16,116 nucleotides of DNA from Burkholderia gladioli. GTDB taxonomy: Bacteria; Pseudomonadota; Gammaproteobacteria; Burkholderiales; Burkholderiaceae. The position numbers and the translations under genes are program-made. Shown here piece by piece: positions 6,913 through 15,552 of this stretch. The notes beneath the pieces were generated by a model. The model was not told where the DNA came from, did no database searches, and worked only from the letters and a program-made list of their open reading frames with translations. Numbering within the stretch: the first letter of the stretch is position 1; the number at the start of each line of letters is the position of its first letter. The DNA lies in NCBI GenBank assembly GCA_009914575.1, contig WNEB01000013.1, positions 1 to 16,116 of the forward strand, read 5' to 3'.

Positions 6913-8016
6913 TTGGCCAGAACGAAAACCACGCGCGCGATTCCGGCACCCGGAGCCGGCGTCATTTTCGCGCTGCGCGCCGTCGGTCTCGTGCTTCTCG
7001 TGCGCTGGCTGCACGCCATGGCGCAGATGGAGTGGTCGACGCTGTCGTCGATGGCTTCGTCGCCGTGGGCCTGCGTCAATCTCGTGTTCCTGTTTCTGCT
7101 GCTGACGCTGCCGGGCGCCGTCGCGCGCGCCGAACGGCCGCGCCATCCGCTGCCGCAATGGCTGCGCCAGGCGCTGCGTCTGTTCGCCTTGCTCTGCTTC
7201 CTGTTTGCCGCCTGGTCGATCGGCGCGTTTGTCTGGTTCGCCGGCTGGCGGCGCGCGATGCATGCCGTGATGACCAGCAACGGCTGGCTGATCGCCGCGC
7301 CGGTGCTGTACGCGGCCGTGGTCTGGATCTGCCGCCCGCAGCCGCTGTGGGGCACCAACATCGCCGCGCGCCGCTTCGCGATCGGCCGCTATGCCATTTC
7401 GATCGACGTGCTGACGCGCACCGTGGTGGTCTGGATGGAAAGCCGCAAGGTGGGCCAGTACGATGCGCGCGAGCTGGCGATTCGCTGGCCGCGCGGCACG
7501 GTGCTGCCGCCGACCGCCGCGGTACCGCCGTTCGAGGCCGAGCCGGCGCCCGCGCCGATGATGCCCGCCAACGCCACCGATATCGCCGCCAATACCACGC
7601 CGATTCCCGTCGTCGACGCCGATGCGTCGCACGACGCGCCGGTTGCCGCCACGGCGGCGGTCGTCGCGATGGCCGAGCCGGCCGCGGTGGCGCACGACGC
7701 CGTCGAGGGCGCCGCCGATACGCCCGAACCCGTTGCCGTCGCCGCGGAATCGGCCCACGCCGCCGAGCCGGTTTCGGCACCGGTCGAGCCGCCCGTCGTC
7801 GCCGCGCAAGCTGCCGCCGCCAATCGCCCCGGCGTGCCCGCCACCTCCGACATGCCGCGCGGCAAGCCGCTCTCGCGCCCCAAGGTCGAACTGCTCTGGA
7901 ATTCTCCGGCGGCGGTTGGCCACAATCGCCAGATCGTGGCGCGCGCCCCGCTCGCGACGGAAGGCGACCGCGCCGCGGCGCGCGCGCTCGACGCCACGCT
8001 GCGTCAGTTCGTCTGA
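6913..8016 (+). CDS. Hypothetical inner-membrane protein with long Ala/Pro-rich tail
   Basis: This 367-residue protein is not recognised. It starts with TTG, supported by AGGAG 7 bp upstream; no ATG fits as well. Four hydrophobic segments are visible at about 15-36, 52-71, 87-111 and 124-140, so the N-terminal half is a four-helix membrane domain. A folded-looking block follows (150-195, RRFAIGRYAISIDVLTRTVVVWMESRKVG region). Then comes a low-complexity Ala/Pro/Val/Glu tail at about 197-312 and a final conserved-looking block from 318 (LSRPKVELLWNS) to the end. The tail resembles a flexible spanning linker. It shares a promoter with the DUF2214-like gene 30 bp downstream. No enzyme motif is visible; a structural or envelope role is a guess. 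Confidence 0.8.
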   Translation: MARTKTTRAIPAPGAGVIFALRAVGLVLLVRWLHAMAQMEWSTLSSMASSPWACVNLVFLFLLLTLPGAVARAERPRHPLPQWLRQALRLFALLCFLFAAWSIGAFVWFAGWRRAMHAVMTSNGWLIAAPVLYAAVVWICRPQPLWGTNIAARRFAIGRYAISIDVLTRTVVVWMESRKVGQYDARELAIRWPRGTVLPPTAAVPPFEAEPAPAPMMPANATDIAANTTPIPVVDADASHDAPVAATAAVVAMAEPAAVAHDAVEGAADTPEPVAVAAESAHAAEPVSAPVEPPVVAAQAAAANRPGVPATSDMPRGKPLSRPKVELLWNSPAAVGHNRQIVARAPLATEGDRAAARALDATLRQFV

Positions 8017-8046
8017 CGCCGACCGGCCCGGCCCGAGGAGACCGAC

Positions 8047-8516
8047 ATGCTGATCCGCTGGTTGCTGGCCGCCATTCACCTGAGGGCATTCGGCCTTGCG
8101 CTGGCGGCGATCGCCACGCGTAACCGCGCGTTCAAGCGCGTGGCCGCCGCGGCGAGCGTGCAGGTGGCCGACTGCGCGCCGTGTTCCGCGCCGATACCGG
8201 CTGGGGGCTGACTGCTCTGGTGCTGATCGCCACCGGCTTGCTGCGCGCGTTCGGCGGCTTCGAGAAGGGCAGCGCCTACTACCTGCATGCCCCGTTGTTC
8301 CACCTGAAGATGACCGCGCTCGTGATTGTGCTGGCGCTGGAAATCCGGTCGATGCTCGCGCTGCTTTGCTGGCGCGCGGTCGTCAGGCGCGGCGAGCTGC
8401 CCGACGTGTCGCGCGCGTCCGAGTATTCGCGGATCTGTCATGCGCAGGCCGCGCTGATCATCGTCATCGTGTTCGCCGCCGCGGGCATGGCGCGCGGCAT
8501 CTGGATGCCGGGCTGA
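8047..8516 (+). pseudogene. DUF2214-type small membrane protein, single frameshift
   Basis: The start MLIRWLLAAIHLRAFGLALAAIATRNRAF follows GAGGAG at 8034-8039 and fits the DUF2214 family of four-helix integral membrane proteins (about 150-157 residues). After VQVAD (about 8172) the frame runs into a stop at 8208-8210. The family sequence continues in the next frame as LRAVFRADTGWGLTALVLIATGLLRAFGGFEKGSAYYLH, then FHLKMTALVIVLALEI and HAQAALIIVIVFAAAGMARG to TGA at 8514-8516. One missing C in gccgaCtgcgc would restore a 157-residue protein. The function of the family is unknown. It is the second gene of the membrane-protein operon and is followed by a good terminator. Frameshift may be real or a base-call loss. 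Confidence 0.8.
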
Positions 8517-8565
8517 GTCATTTCGCCTCAGCCGCGCGTCGCTTACTCCCCATGCAGCGCCCGAC

Positions 8566-8589
8566 AGGCCGGCCTCGCGCCGGCCTTTT
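8566..8589 (+). terminator. Terminator of the membrane-protein operon
   Basis: Perfect stem AGGCCGGC (8566-8573) with GCCGGCCT (8579-8586), loop ctcgc, running into TTTT at 8586-8589. It lies 50 bp after the DUF2214-like stop. Confidence 0.85.
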
Positions 8590-8703
8590 CGCATCGAGGC
8601 GCCCGGCTTGTCCGGCCGTGGTATGAAGTGCGATGATTCGACATCCGACCGCCGGACACGCGATGCCCGAGCGTCTTTATCCGCCGAGGATTGGGGGAAC
8701 ATC

Positions 8704-8734
8704 AGTCATCGGACGACTAGCGAAGCAGTATAAT
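8704..8734 (+). promoter_or_regulatory. Promoter and candidate operator of the gntR gene
   Basis: A perfect TATAAT at 8729-8734 has no good -35 box at 16-18 bp. In that place is a pseudo-palindrome AGTCATC-g-GACGACT (8704-8718; six of seven arm pairs). A related core, C[AG]TCGG[AT]CG[AT]C, appears in the dyad before udh. This fits self-control by the GntR protein, by inference. Confidence 0.45.
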
Positions 8735-8797
8735 GACCCCGCCATTTCGACCGCATCCGCTTCCGATCGGATCAATCATTTTAAGGATACAGGCCCC

Positions 8798-9562
8798 ATG
8801 TCCGTGCCCGTGCTTCCCGTGCCCCCGCGCCGCCGCGCCCGCAGCCTTGCGCAAGACGTCGTCGACGCACTGAGCTCGCAGATCGAAAGCGGCACGCTGC
8901 GGCCCGGCGACAAGCTGCTGACCGAGACGGAAGTGATGGCCTCGCAGGGCGTCAGCCGCACGGTCGTGCGCGAGGCGATCTCGCGGATGCAGGCCAGCGG
9001 CCTGATCGAGACGCGCCACGGCATCGGCAGCTTCGTGCTGGCGCCGGAGCGCCGCCGCACGCTCGGCATCGATCCCGCCACGATCACCACGCTGCGCGAC
9101 GTGCTCGCCGTGCTCGAACTGCGCATCAGCCTCGAAAGCGAATGCGCGAGCCTGGCTGCGCAGCGCGCCAACGAGGCCGATCTCGGCCTGCTGCGCCGCG
9201 CGCTCGACGCGATCGCGCAGAGCGCATCGGGCGGTCGCGATACGGCCCAGCTCGACTTCCATTTCCACCTGCAGATCGCGCAGGCCACCGGCAACCGCTA
9301 TTTCGTCGACATCATGACGCAGCTCGGCACGTCGATCATTCCGCGCGCGCGCGTGAATTCTGCGCGTTTCGCGGGCGACGACCTGGAGCGCTACGTCGAC
9401 CGCCTGAACCACGAGCACGAGGCGATCTTCGAGGCGATCGCGCGGCGCGATCCGGAAGCGGCGCGCGCGGCGATGCGTACCCACCTGACCAACAGCCGCG
9501 AACGCCTGCGCCGTGCGCACGAAGCGGCCCGAAGCCGGGCGCGATTCGGAATGACGAAGTGA
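8798..9562 (+). CDS. FadR-subfamily GntR transcriptional regulator (FCD ligand domain)
   Basis: An intact 254-residue regulator. The GntR winged helix spans about 15-82 (LAQDVVDALSSQIESGTLRPGDKLLTE type start, then GVSRTVVREAISRMQASGLIETRHGIGSFV). The all-helical FCD domain spans about 100-245 and shows the metal/ligand residues D153 and H157 (LDFHFHLQIAQATGN), H207 (NHEHEAI) and H229 (RTHL). FCD regulators usually sense a small carboxylic acid. The next gene, on the same strand, is uronate dehydrogenase, so a uronate or aldarate is the likely ligand; GguR/GulR-like regulators of hexuronate use are the nearest known analogues. The start at 8798 is supported by AAGGA about 10 bp upstream and by the family N-terminus; an upstream frame extension to 8633 is not family-like and would span the promoter. 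Confidence 0.93.
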   Translation: MSVPVLPVPPRRRARSLAQDVVDALSSQIESGTLRPGDKLLTETEVMASQGVSRTVVREAISRMQASGLIETRHGIGSFVLAPERRRTLGIDPATITTLRDVLAVLELRISLESECASLAAQRANEADLGLLRRALDAIAQSASGGRDTAQLDFHFHLQIAQATGNRYFVDIMTQLGTSIIPRARVNSARFAGDDLERYVDRLNHEHEAIFEAIARRDPEAARAAMRTHLTNSRERLRRAHEAARSRARFGMTK

Positions 9563-9580
9563 CGCCGGCGAACCGGCGGC

Positions 9581-9641
9581 GGCACGGCCCCGAGGCGCTG
9601 CGCCGGCTCCCCATTGCGGGGGCCGCCGCAGTGCCTTTTTT
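9581..9641 (+). terminator. Probable terminator after gntR
   Basis: GGCAC (9581-9585) can pair with GTGCC (9631-9635) and ggcccc with ggggcc inside, with an inner ggcgc-t-gcgcc stem. The hairpin is followed directly by TTTTTT (9636-9641). This separates gntR from udh, so udh needs its own promoter. Confidence 0.6.
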
Positions 9642-9707
9642 CATCCGCGAAGGTCATCCGTCGACCGAAGCTGGGGCGCAGCGGCTACGGGTTCTCGCTG
9701 GTAGCTG

Positions 9708-9730
9708 ATACGTCGGTCGTCGTATAAGAT
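9708..9730 (+). promoter_or_regulatory. Promoter and candidate operator of udh
   Basis: ATACG (9708-9712) and CGTAT (9721-9725) form an 18-bp dyad that runs into a -10-like TATAAGAT (9723-9730). Its core cgtcggtcgtcg resembles the core of the dyad before gntR. A repressor bound here would block the -10 box, suiting substrate induction of udh. Inference from pattern. Confidence 0.4.
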
Positions 9731-9803
9731 CGCGTTTTCATGCTCCGGTGCGTCCCGCGCCGGGCGCTGCAACGTCTCACCGACACCGAGAGAAGATCCC
9801 GCC

Positions 9804-10637
9804 GTGACTTCGCCGACTTCCACGCCCGCCAAGCCGTTCCGCCGCCTGCTGCTGACGGGCGCAGCGGGCAACCTCGGTCGCCAGCTGCGCGCCGCGCTCG
9901 GCGACTGGGCCGACATCGTCCGCGTCACCGATATTGCGCCGCTCGGCGAGACGGCGGCCCACGAGGAAGCGGTGGTGGCCGATCTGGCCAACCGCACGAC
10001 CGTCAACGCGCTGGTGGACGGCGTCGACGCGATCGTCCGCCTCGGCGGCATTTCGGTCGACGCGCCGTTCGACGCGCTGATCGAGGCCAACATCCGCGGC
10101 GTCTACAACCTCTACGCGGCGGCGCATCAGTTCGGCGTGCAGCGCATCGTCTACGCCAGCTCGAACCACGTGGTCGGTTTCCACGAAGTGATCGACGCCG
10201 ACGCGCCGATGCGCCCCGATTCGCTGTACGGCGTGACCAAGTGCTTCGGCGAATCGCTGTCGCGCTACTACTTCGACCGTTTCGGCCTGGAAACGGTGTG
10301 CCTGCGCATCGGTTCGTCGTTCGAGGCGCCGAAGAATCCGCGCATGCTGGTCACGTTCCTGAGCTTCCGCGATTTCATCGAGCTGGTGCGCTGCTCGCTG
10401 ATGACGAACCGCGTCGGCCATGCGATCGTCTACGGCGTGTCGGACAACCGCACGAAGTGGATCGATAATGCCAAGGCCGCGTTCCTCGGCTATCGCCCGC
10501 AGGACAGCTCCGCGCCGTTCGAGCACCTGTTCCCGGCCAGCAGCCCGGACAGCAAGCTCGACGATCCGGCGCAGCGCTATCAGGGCGGCGGTTTCGTGGT
10601 CGGCAAGCCGATGGACGAGCCGAAGATCACGCACTGA
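9804..10637 (+). CDS. udh: Uronate dehydrogenase (NAD-dependent epimerase/dehydratase-type SDR)
   Basis: An intact 277-residue extended SDR. It matches uronate dehydrogenase (EC 1.1.1.203), which oxidises D-glucuronate and D-galacturonate with NAD to the aldarolactones that lead to glucarate and galactarate. The NAD turn TGAAGNLGRQL is at 18-28; LGGISVDAPFDALIEANIRG follows, then YASSNHVVGF (117-126) and the catalytic pair in LYGVTKCFGE, Y142 and K146. The RIGSSFEAPKNPRML and late YGVSDNRTKW blocks are typical of Udh rather than sugar-nucleotide epimerases. The start is GTG at 9804, giving a family-length N-terminus; the ribosome site (GAGAG/AGAAG) is weak. It lies downstream of the GntR regulator with its own promoter and ends at a strong bidirectional hairpin. 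Confidence 0.93.
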   Translation: MTSPTSTPAKPFRRLLLTGAAGNLGRQLRAALGDWADIVRVTDIAPLGETAAHEEAVVADLANRTTVNALVDGVDAIVRLGGISVDAPFDALIEANIRGVYNLYAAAHQFGVQRIVYASSNHVVGFHEVIDADAPMRPDSLYGVTKCFGESLSRYYFDRFGLETVCLRIGSSFEAPKNPRMLVTFLSFRDFIELVRCSLMTNRVGHAIVYGVSDNRTKWIDNAKAAFLGYRPQDSSAPFEHLFPASSPDSKLDDPAQRYQGGGFVVGKPMDEPKITH

Positions 10638-10644
10638 GAAAACG

Positions 10645-10678
10645 ACACCCCGCGACCGTTCGCACGATCGCGGGGTGT
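10645..10678. terminator. Hairpin between convergent udh and plcN
   Basis: Perfect 11-bp stem ACACCCCGCGA (10645-10655) with TCGCGGGGTGT (10668-10678). It lies 8 bp after the udh stop. On the minus strand it is followed by GTTTTC, so it probably serves both genes. Confidence 0.8.
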
Positions 10679-10694
10679 GGGAAAGGAAGGCAGA

Positions 10695-10727
10695 ACGGCG
10701 CCCGTCGCGATTCGCGGCGGGCGCCGT
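10695..10727 (-). terminator. Second hairpin, just after the plcN stop
   Basis: A 15-bp stem (10695-10709 with 10713-10727; one T-G pair) and a three-base loop sits 6 bp past the plcN stop. The T tract on the minus strand is broken (TTCTGCCTTCCTTT). It may act together with the hairpin at 10645-10678. Confidence 0.65.
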
Positions 10728-10733
10728 GGCTGT

Positions 10734-12808
10734 TTACAGAGTCGCGATCGCCGGATCGCTGGTGCTGGCGCGGCCCGTTTCGACGTGGCCGGCGAAGCGG
10801 CGCAGGAAGCCGGCCGTGGTGCCGTCGCTGACGGTCAGGTCGTACCAGCCGTGGCTGCCGCGCAGGTCGACGTATTCGTCGAGGCGCTGGCCCGGGAACA
10901 GTTCGACGCTGCGCGTCGCGCCGCTGTAGGCGTTGCTGACGGTCAGGCGCACCGGCGGCGTCCTGCCGCGGTTCGACAGGCGCAGCGTCAGGTTGCCGTT
11001 GATCACGTCGTAGCCGTACAGCGCTTCCGGGTTCAGCGCTTCCGGGTTCGGCGTGCGACCGTCGCCGGCCGAGGTGCTGCCGCGGAACTGGCAGAGGAAG
11101 CAGTTCGGGCCGTACACCGACAGGTCGTAGAGGCCGAGCGTGGCGACCGTGCTCCAGCTGTCCGACAGGCGGCGGCGCGCTTCGACCGTGTAGGCCCACG
11201 GGCCGTCGATGCGGTTCGCGGCCTGCACCTGGAACGCGGCGCCGGCGCTGCCGGTGTTCGCGAACGTCAGCTTGAACTTGCCGGTGGACGCATCGACGCG
11301 GTCGTACGCGAACAGCTCGTAGGGCAGCGCGCGCGCCGGGCGCAGCCCGCTTTCCTGCTTCGGCACGGCCTGCGAGGCCGGCGGCAGCGGGACGTAGCTC
11401 GGGTGCGTGGTGCGGTCGGGCGGCGCGTAGCCGCTCGTGTCCGGCAGGTTCGGCACGCGCGCGTCCGGATCGCGGAAGTCGAACGCCGAGGTCAGGTTGC
11501 CGCACACCGCACGGCGCCACGGCGACACGTTGCCGGCCACGATGTCGTACTGGCTGCCGAAGCGCGTCTCGATGAATTGCAGCAGCGAGGTGTGATCGAA
11601 GGTCTGCGAGCAGAGCCAGCCGCCCTTGGTCCACGGCGACACGACGACATCGGCACGCGCGGGCCGAGGCCGTACGGGCCGGCCATGTGCGAGGCGTCGC
11701 CGGGGTAGATCTCGTTGGTGGTGGCAACCGTTGACAGGCCGTTGTCGCGCGATTGCGGCGCGAACGGCGGCGGCACGTGATCGAAGAAGCCGTCGTTTTC
11801 GTCGTAGGTGATGAACAGCGCCGTCTTGCTCCAGACTTCCGGGTTCGACGTGAGCGTGGCGAGCACCTGCTCGACGTACCACCCGCCGTAGTTCGCCGGC
11901 CAGTTCGGGTGTTCCGAATAGGCTTCCGGCGAGCAGATCCACGAGACCTGCGGCAGCGTGCCGCCCTGGCTGATGTTGGTGCCGGTGCGGGCCTTGTCGT
12001 ACAGCGGGTTGCCCGGCTGCGCGTTGCGGTACTGGTTGAAGTACAGCAGCGAGTTGTCGCCGCAGTTGCCGATGTAGGCGTTGTCGCTGGTCCAGCCCCA
12101 CGAGCCGGCCGCGTTGAGCCCTTCGCCGATGTCCTGGTAGATCTTCCACGACACGCCGGCCTTTTCCAGCACTTCCGGGTAGGTCGTCCAGCCGTAGCCG
12201 AGCTCGTCGTTGCCGAGCACCGGGCCGCCACCCTGGCCGTCGTTGCCGACGTAGCCGGTCCACATGTAGTAGCGGTTCGGATCGGTCGAGCTGGGGATCG
12301 AGCAATGGTAGGCGTCGCAGATCGTGAATGCGTCGGCCAGCGCGTAATGGAACGGGATGTCGTCGCGCTGCAGGTAGGCCATCGACGTGGTGCCCTTGTT
12401 CGGCACCCACTGGTCGTAGCGGCCCTTGTTCCACGCCGCGTGCATGTCCTGCCAGCCGTGCGGCAGATCCTGGATGAACTGCATGCCGAGATTGTCGGCG
12501 CCCGGGTGGAACGGCGGCACTTCGCCGAGGCCGGCCGGCTGATGGAACACCGACTTGCCGTTCTGCTGCACCAGCGGACGCGGATCGCCGAAGCCCCGCA
12601 CGCCGCGCAGCGTGCCGAAGTAATGGTCGAACGAGCGGTTTTCCTGCATCAGGATCACGATGTGTTCGATATCGCGGATCGTGCCCGTGCGGCGGTTCGC
12701 GGGGATCGCGAGGGCATTGCGGATCACGGGAGGGAAAACGTTGAGCGCGGCGGCGCCGGCAGTGCCGGCGCCGCCGCGCAGAAAGTCACGGCGATTCTTT
12801 GTCGTCAT
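10734..12808 (-). pseudogene. plcN: Phosphocholine-specific phospholipase C (PlcN type, Tat-exported), single frameshift
   Basis: The start MTTKNRRDFLRGGAGTAGAA has a twin-arginine signal (RRDFLRG, residues 6-12), so the folded enzyme would be exported by Tat. The phosphoesterase domain of the acid-phosphatase superfamily shows MQENRSFDHYFGTLRG (54-69), SSTDPNRYYMWTG (173-185, likely holding the nucleophile Thr) and ITYDENDGFFDHVPPPF (333-349). After RVPM (residue 387) a single base is missing at about 11647 and the family sequence continues as VVSPWTKGGWLCSQTFDHTS in the next frame. The two C-terminal beta domains typical of PlcH/PlcN follow. Repaired length is 691 residues, almost exactly the PlcN length. 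ATG at 12808 is preceded by AGGAAG. It releases phosphocholine from phosphatidylcholine. If the shift is real the protein is truncated; if not, this is an intact virulence or nutrition enzyme. Confidence 0.88.
11019..11048 (-). repeat. 15-bp perfect tandem duplication inside plcN
   Basis: cagcgcttccgggtt occurs twice in direct succession (11019-11033, 11034-11048). It keeps the frame and repeats NPEAL in the C-terminal domain just before YGYD. Confidence 0.9.
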
Positions 12809-13035
12809 GGTTCTCTTCCTGGGCGGGGATGATCGGCCGTGCCAGTTACGGTCGAGGGAGCATTCTCGGGATTCGGTGGGCATCGCGCCTGCGCCGCCAG
12901 CCGATGCCGGGAGGATAGCGAGAAAACAGTGTCATTCGCGTGAAGGCTGGCAACGTTTGCATTGTCGTAATTTCGGTGAAAACGCCTTGAAAGTATGGCA
13001 ATTTTGTCTAATTCACGTTTCTGTGTCGGCTGAAT
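12809..13035 (-). other. Intergenic region upstream of plcN
   Basis: These 227 bp between the flavoprotein gene and plcN contain an AT-rich part at about 12925-13030, which suits a plcN promoter on the minus strand, but no convincing -35/-10 pair was found. No terminator hairpin is obvious after the flavoprotein stop, so read-through into plcN is possible. Confidence 0.4.
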
Positions 13036-15509
13036 TTACCCGTTCCGGGCGGGCAGCGCGGCCACCGCCGCGAGCCGTTCGCCGGCCAGTTCGATCTCGT
13101 AGCGGCCGTGCAGCGGATCGGGGCGATCCGGGTCGCAGGTCACCACGCCGAGCGCCACCGCGGTGCCGAGCGTGTGGCCGTACGCGGCCGAACTGAGCGT
13201 GCCGACCGGGCGGCCGTCGCGCAGGATGCCTTCGCCGCCCCACAGCGTCACGTCTGGACGGTTCGCCACGCGCAGCGCCAGCACGCGCCGCGTGCACGGC
13301 TGGCCGGCCTTCGCGGCCAGCGCCGCCGCGCCGGCGAACGGGCGCGACGAGGCGAGCGCCGGTTCGCAGAGCGCGGCCAGGCCGGCCTCGAACGGATCGA
13401 TGCCCGGCGACAGCTCGCGGCCCCCACACAGCATGGCCGTTCTCGATGCGCAGCGATTCGAACGCATACTCGCCCGCGAGCCGCAGGCCGTGCGCGTCGC
13501 CGGCCGCCCGCAGCGCGTCGAACACCGGCACCGCCGATTCCACCGGTACCAGCAGGTCCCAGCCCGGCTCGCCGGCCACCGCGTGATGTGGAGAGTGCGC
13601 GCACCGTCGCGTGGCCAAGCGCGATCTCGCGGCTCGTGCCGGGCGCGAAGACCGCCGCGTCCAGCTCGGCGCGCGACGCGCGCTGCAGCAGCGCGCGCCT
13701 GCGGCCCGAGCAGCGAGAACAGCGCGTACTGGCCCGTCACGTCGACCGCCACGCAGCGGTAACCGCCCGCGTCGAGATGGCGCTCGATCAGGTCGAGATC
13801 GCGCGTGGCCTGCGCGGTGCCGGTCAGGATCAGGTAGCCGTCGTCGGCGAGGCGCACCACCGCGACCGACATACGATTCGAAGCCGCCGCGCGCGTTGAG
13901 CAGGGCGCTGCGCCGCACCGCGCCCGGCGCGACGGCCAGGTCGGCGATGCACAACGCCTGCATCGCCGCTTCGGCGTCGCGGCCCTTGACCAGCAGCTTG
14001 ACGAGCGCGCTGCGGTCGAACAGCGCGGCCTGCTCGCGCGCGGCGCGATGCTCGGCCGCGCTCCAGTCGTGCCAGTTCTGGCGGCCGAAGCTGTATTCGA
14101 TGCGCGGCGTGGCGCCGGGCGGCGCGAACACGTTGGCGATCTCCCAGCCCATCCGGCTGCCGAAGCACGCGCCCGCGGCCTGCAGCGCGGCGTGTACCGG
14201 CGAGCGCCGCACGCCGCGCGCGCTGTCCAGCTCGCGGTTCGGCCAGGGCATCACGTAATGCAGCCCGAGCGTTTCCTTGACCCGGTCGAACAGCCAGGCG
14301 TCGTTGCCGTGAAAGCGCGCGAAGCGGCGGATGTCGACGGCCCACAGATCGGTGGACGGCTCGCCGCCCGCGATCCATTCGGCCAGCGCGCGGCCCGCGC
14401 CGCCGGCCGAGGCGATCCCCATCGAATTGAAGGCCGCGCCCACGTAGAAATTCGCGAGTTCGGGCGCCTCGCCGAGAATGAAGTGATTGTCGGGCGTGAA
14501 CGATTCGGGGCCGTTGTAGAACTGGCGCACTTCGGTCGTCTCCAGCGCCGGCACGCGATGCAGCGCGTTGCGCATCAGGATCTCGAACTGGTCCCAGTCG
14601 TCGGGCAGCAGCTGGAACTCGAAATCGTCGGGAATGCCGGCCATCCCCCACGGCTTCGCGTCTGGTTCGAAGCCGCCCATCACGAGGCCGCCCACTTCCT
14701 CCTTGAAATAGATGTAGCCGTCGGGGTCGCGCATCACCGGCAGATCGGGGTGCGCGCCCGGAATCCGGCCCGTGACGATGTAATAGTGCTCGGCCGAATG
14801 CAGCGGCACGGTCACGTCGGCGAGCCGACCTAGCTGTTTGGCCCACTGGCCCGCGCAGTTCACGACGATGTCGGTCGCGAGCGTGCCGGTGCCGCCGTCC
14901 TTGGTGCGCCACGTCACGCCGGAGGCGCGGCGGCGCGTGCCGGTGCGCTCGCTGAGCACCGCCGTGACGCGCGCGCCTTCGACGATGCGCACGCCGCGCT
15001 GGCGGGCGCCGCGCGCGAGCGATTGCGTGAGGTCGGTCGGGTTGGCCTTGCCGTCGCCGGGCAGCCAGACGGCGCCGGTCAGGTCGTCGGTGCGCATCGC
15101 GGGCCATAGCTCGCCGGCCGCGCGCGCATCGATCAACTCGCATTCCGCGCCGTAGGCGCGTGCCTGCGCGGTCGTGCGCTTCAACTGCACGAGCCGCTCG
15201 GCGGTGCGCGCCACCGACAGCGAGCCGCAGCGCTTCCAGCCCGTCGCCAGCCCGGTTTCGGCCTCGAGCGCGGCGTACAGCTCGGTCGAATAGTGGATCA
15301 GCTTCGTGAGGCTTCGTTGCGTGCGCAACTGGCCGACCAGCCCGACCGCGTGCCACGTGGTGCCGCACGAGAGCTGGCCCTGTTCGAGCAGCACCACGTC
15401 GGCGATGCCGGCTTTGGCGAGGTGATGCGGTGGAGCAGCCGACGATCCCGCCGCCGATGATCACGACGCGGGCATGGGACGGAATGGAGACGGGCGAAAC
15501 AAGGCTCAT
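13036..15509 (-). pseudogene. FAD-dependent sarcosine/dimethylglycine dehydrogenase-like protein (DAO + GcvT domains), multiply frameshifted
   Basis: Repaired length is about 824 residues, right for the dimethylglycine/sarcosine dehydrogenase family, which oxidatively demethylates N-methyl amino acids and passes the one-carbon unit to folate through a C-terminal GcvT domain. The start MSLVSPVSIPSHARVVIIGGGIVGCSTA carries the FAD turn GGGIVG. The DAO domain then reads VVLLEQGQLSCGTTWHAVGLVG, a substrate region with MRDPDGYIYFKEEVGGLVMGGFEP, and FYVGAAFNSMGIASAGGAGRALAEW. The GcvT part starts near FAPPGATPRIEYSFGRQNWHDW and ends with LPARNG. Frame changes are needed at about 15425, 13870, 13700, 13590 and 13425, four of them in the GcvT half. 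All pieces remain family-like and stop-free, so decay is recent or the shifts are sequence errors. The exact substrate cannot be told. Repeat copy B begins 43 bp before the start codon. Confidence 0.82.
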
Positions 15510-15552
15510 GACGGATGCGCTCGAATTGCAACAAAACGCATCGTATTGCCTG

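Noticed and set aside
5552..6949. 465-residue frame antisense to the glycosyltransferase
   Set aside because: Shadow frame; the sense frame has GT4 motifs, a good start and a terminator.
8633..8797. Extended start of the gntR gene
   Set aside because: The added residues include promoter DNA (TATAAT at 8729) and do not resemble GntR N-termini.
11753..12832. 359-residue frame antisense to plcN
   Set aside because: Shadow frame opposite a recognised phospholipase.
13108..14833. Plus-strand open frames over the flavoprotein gene
   Set aside because: No domains or ribosome sites; the minus-strand pieces carry continuous DAO and GcvT family sequence.
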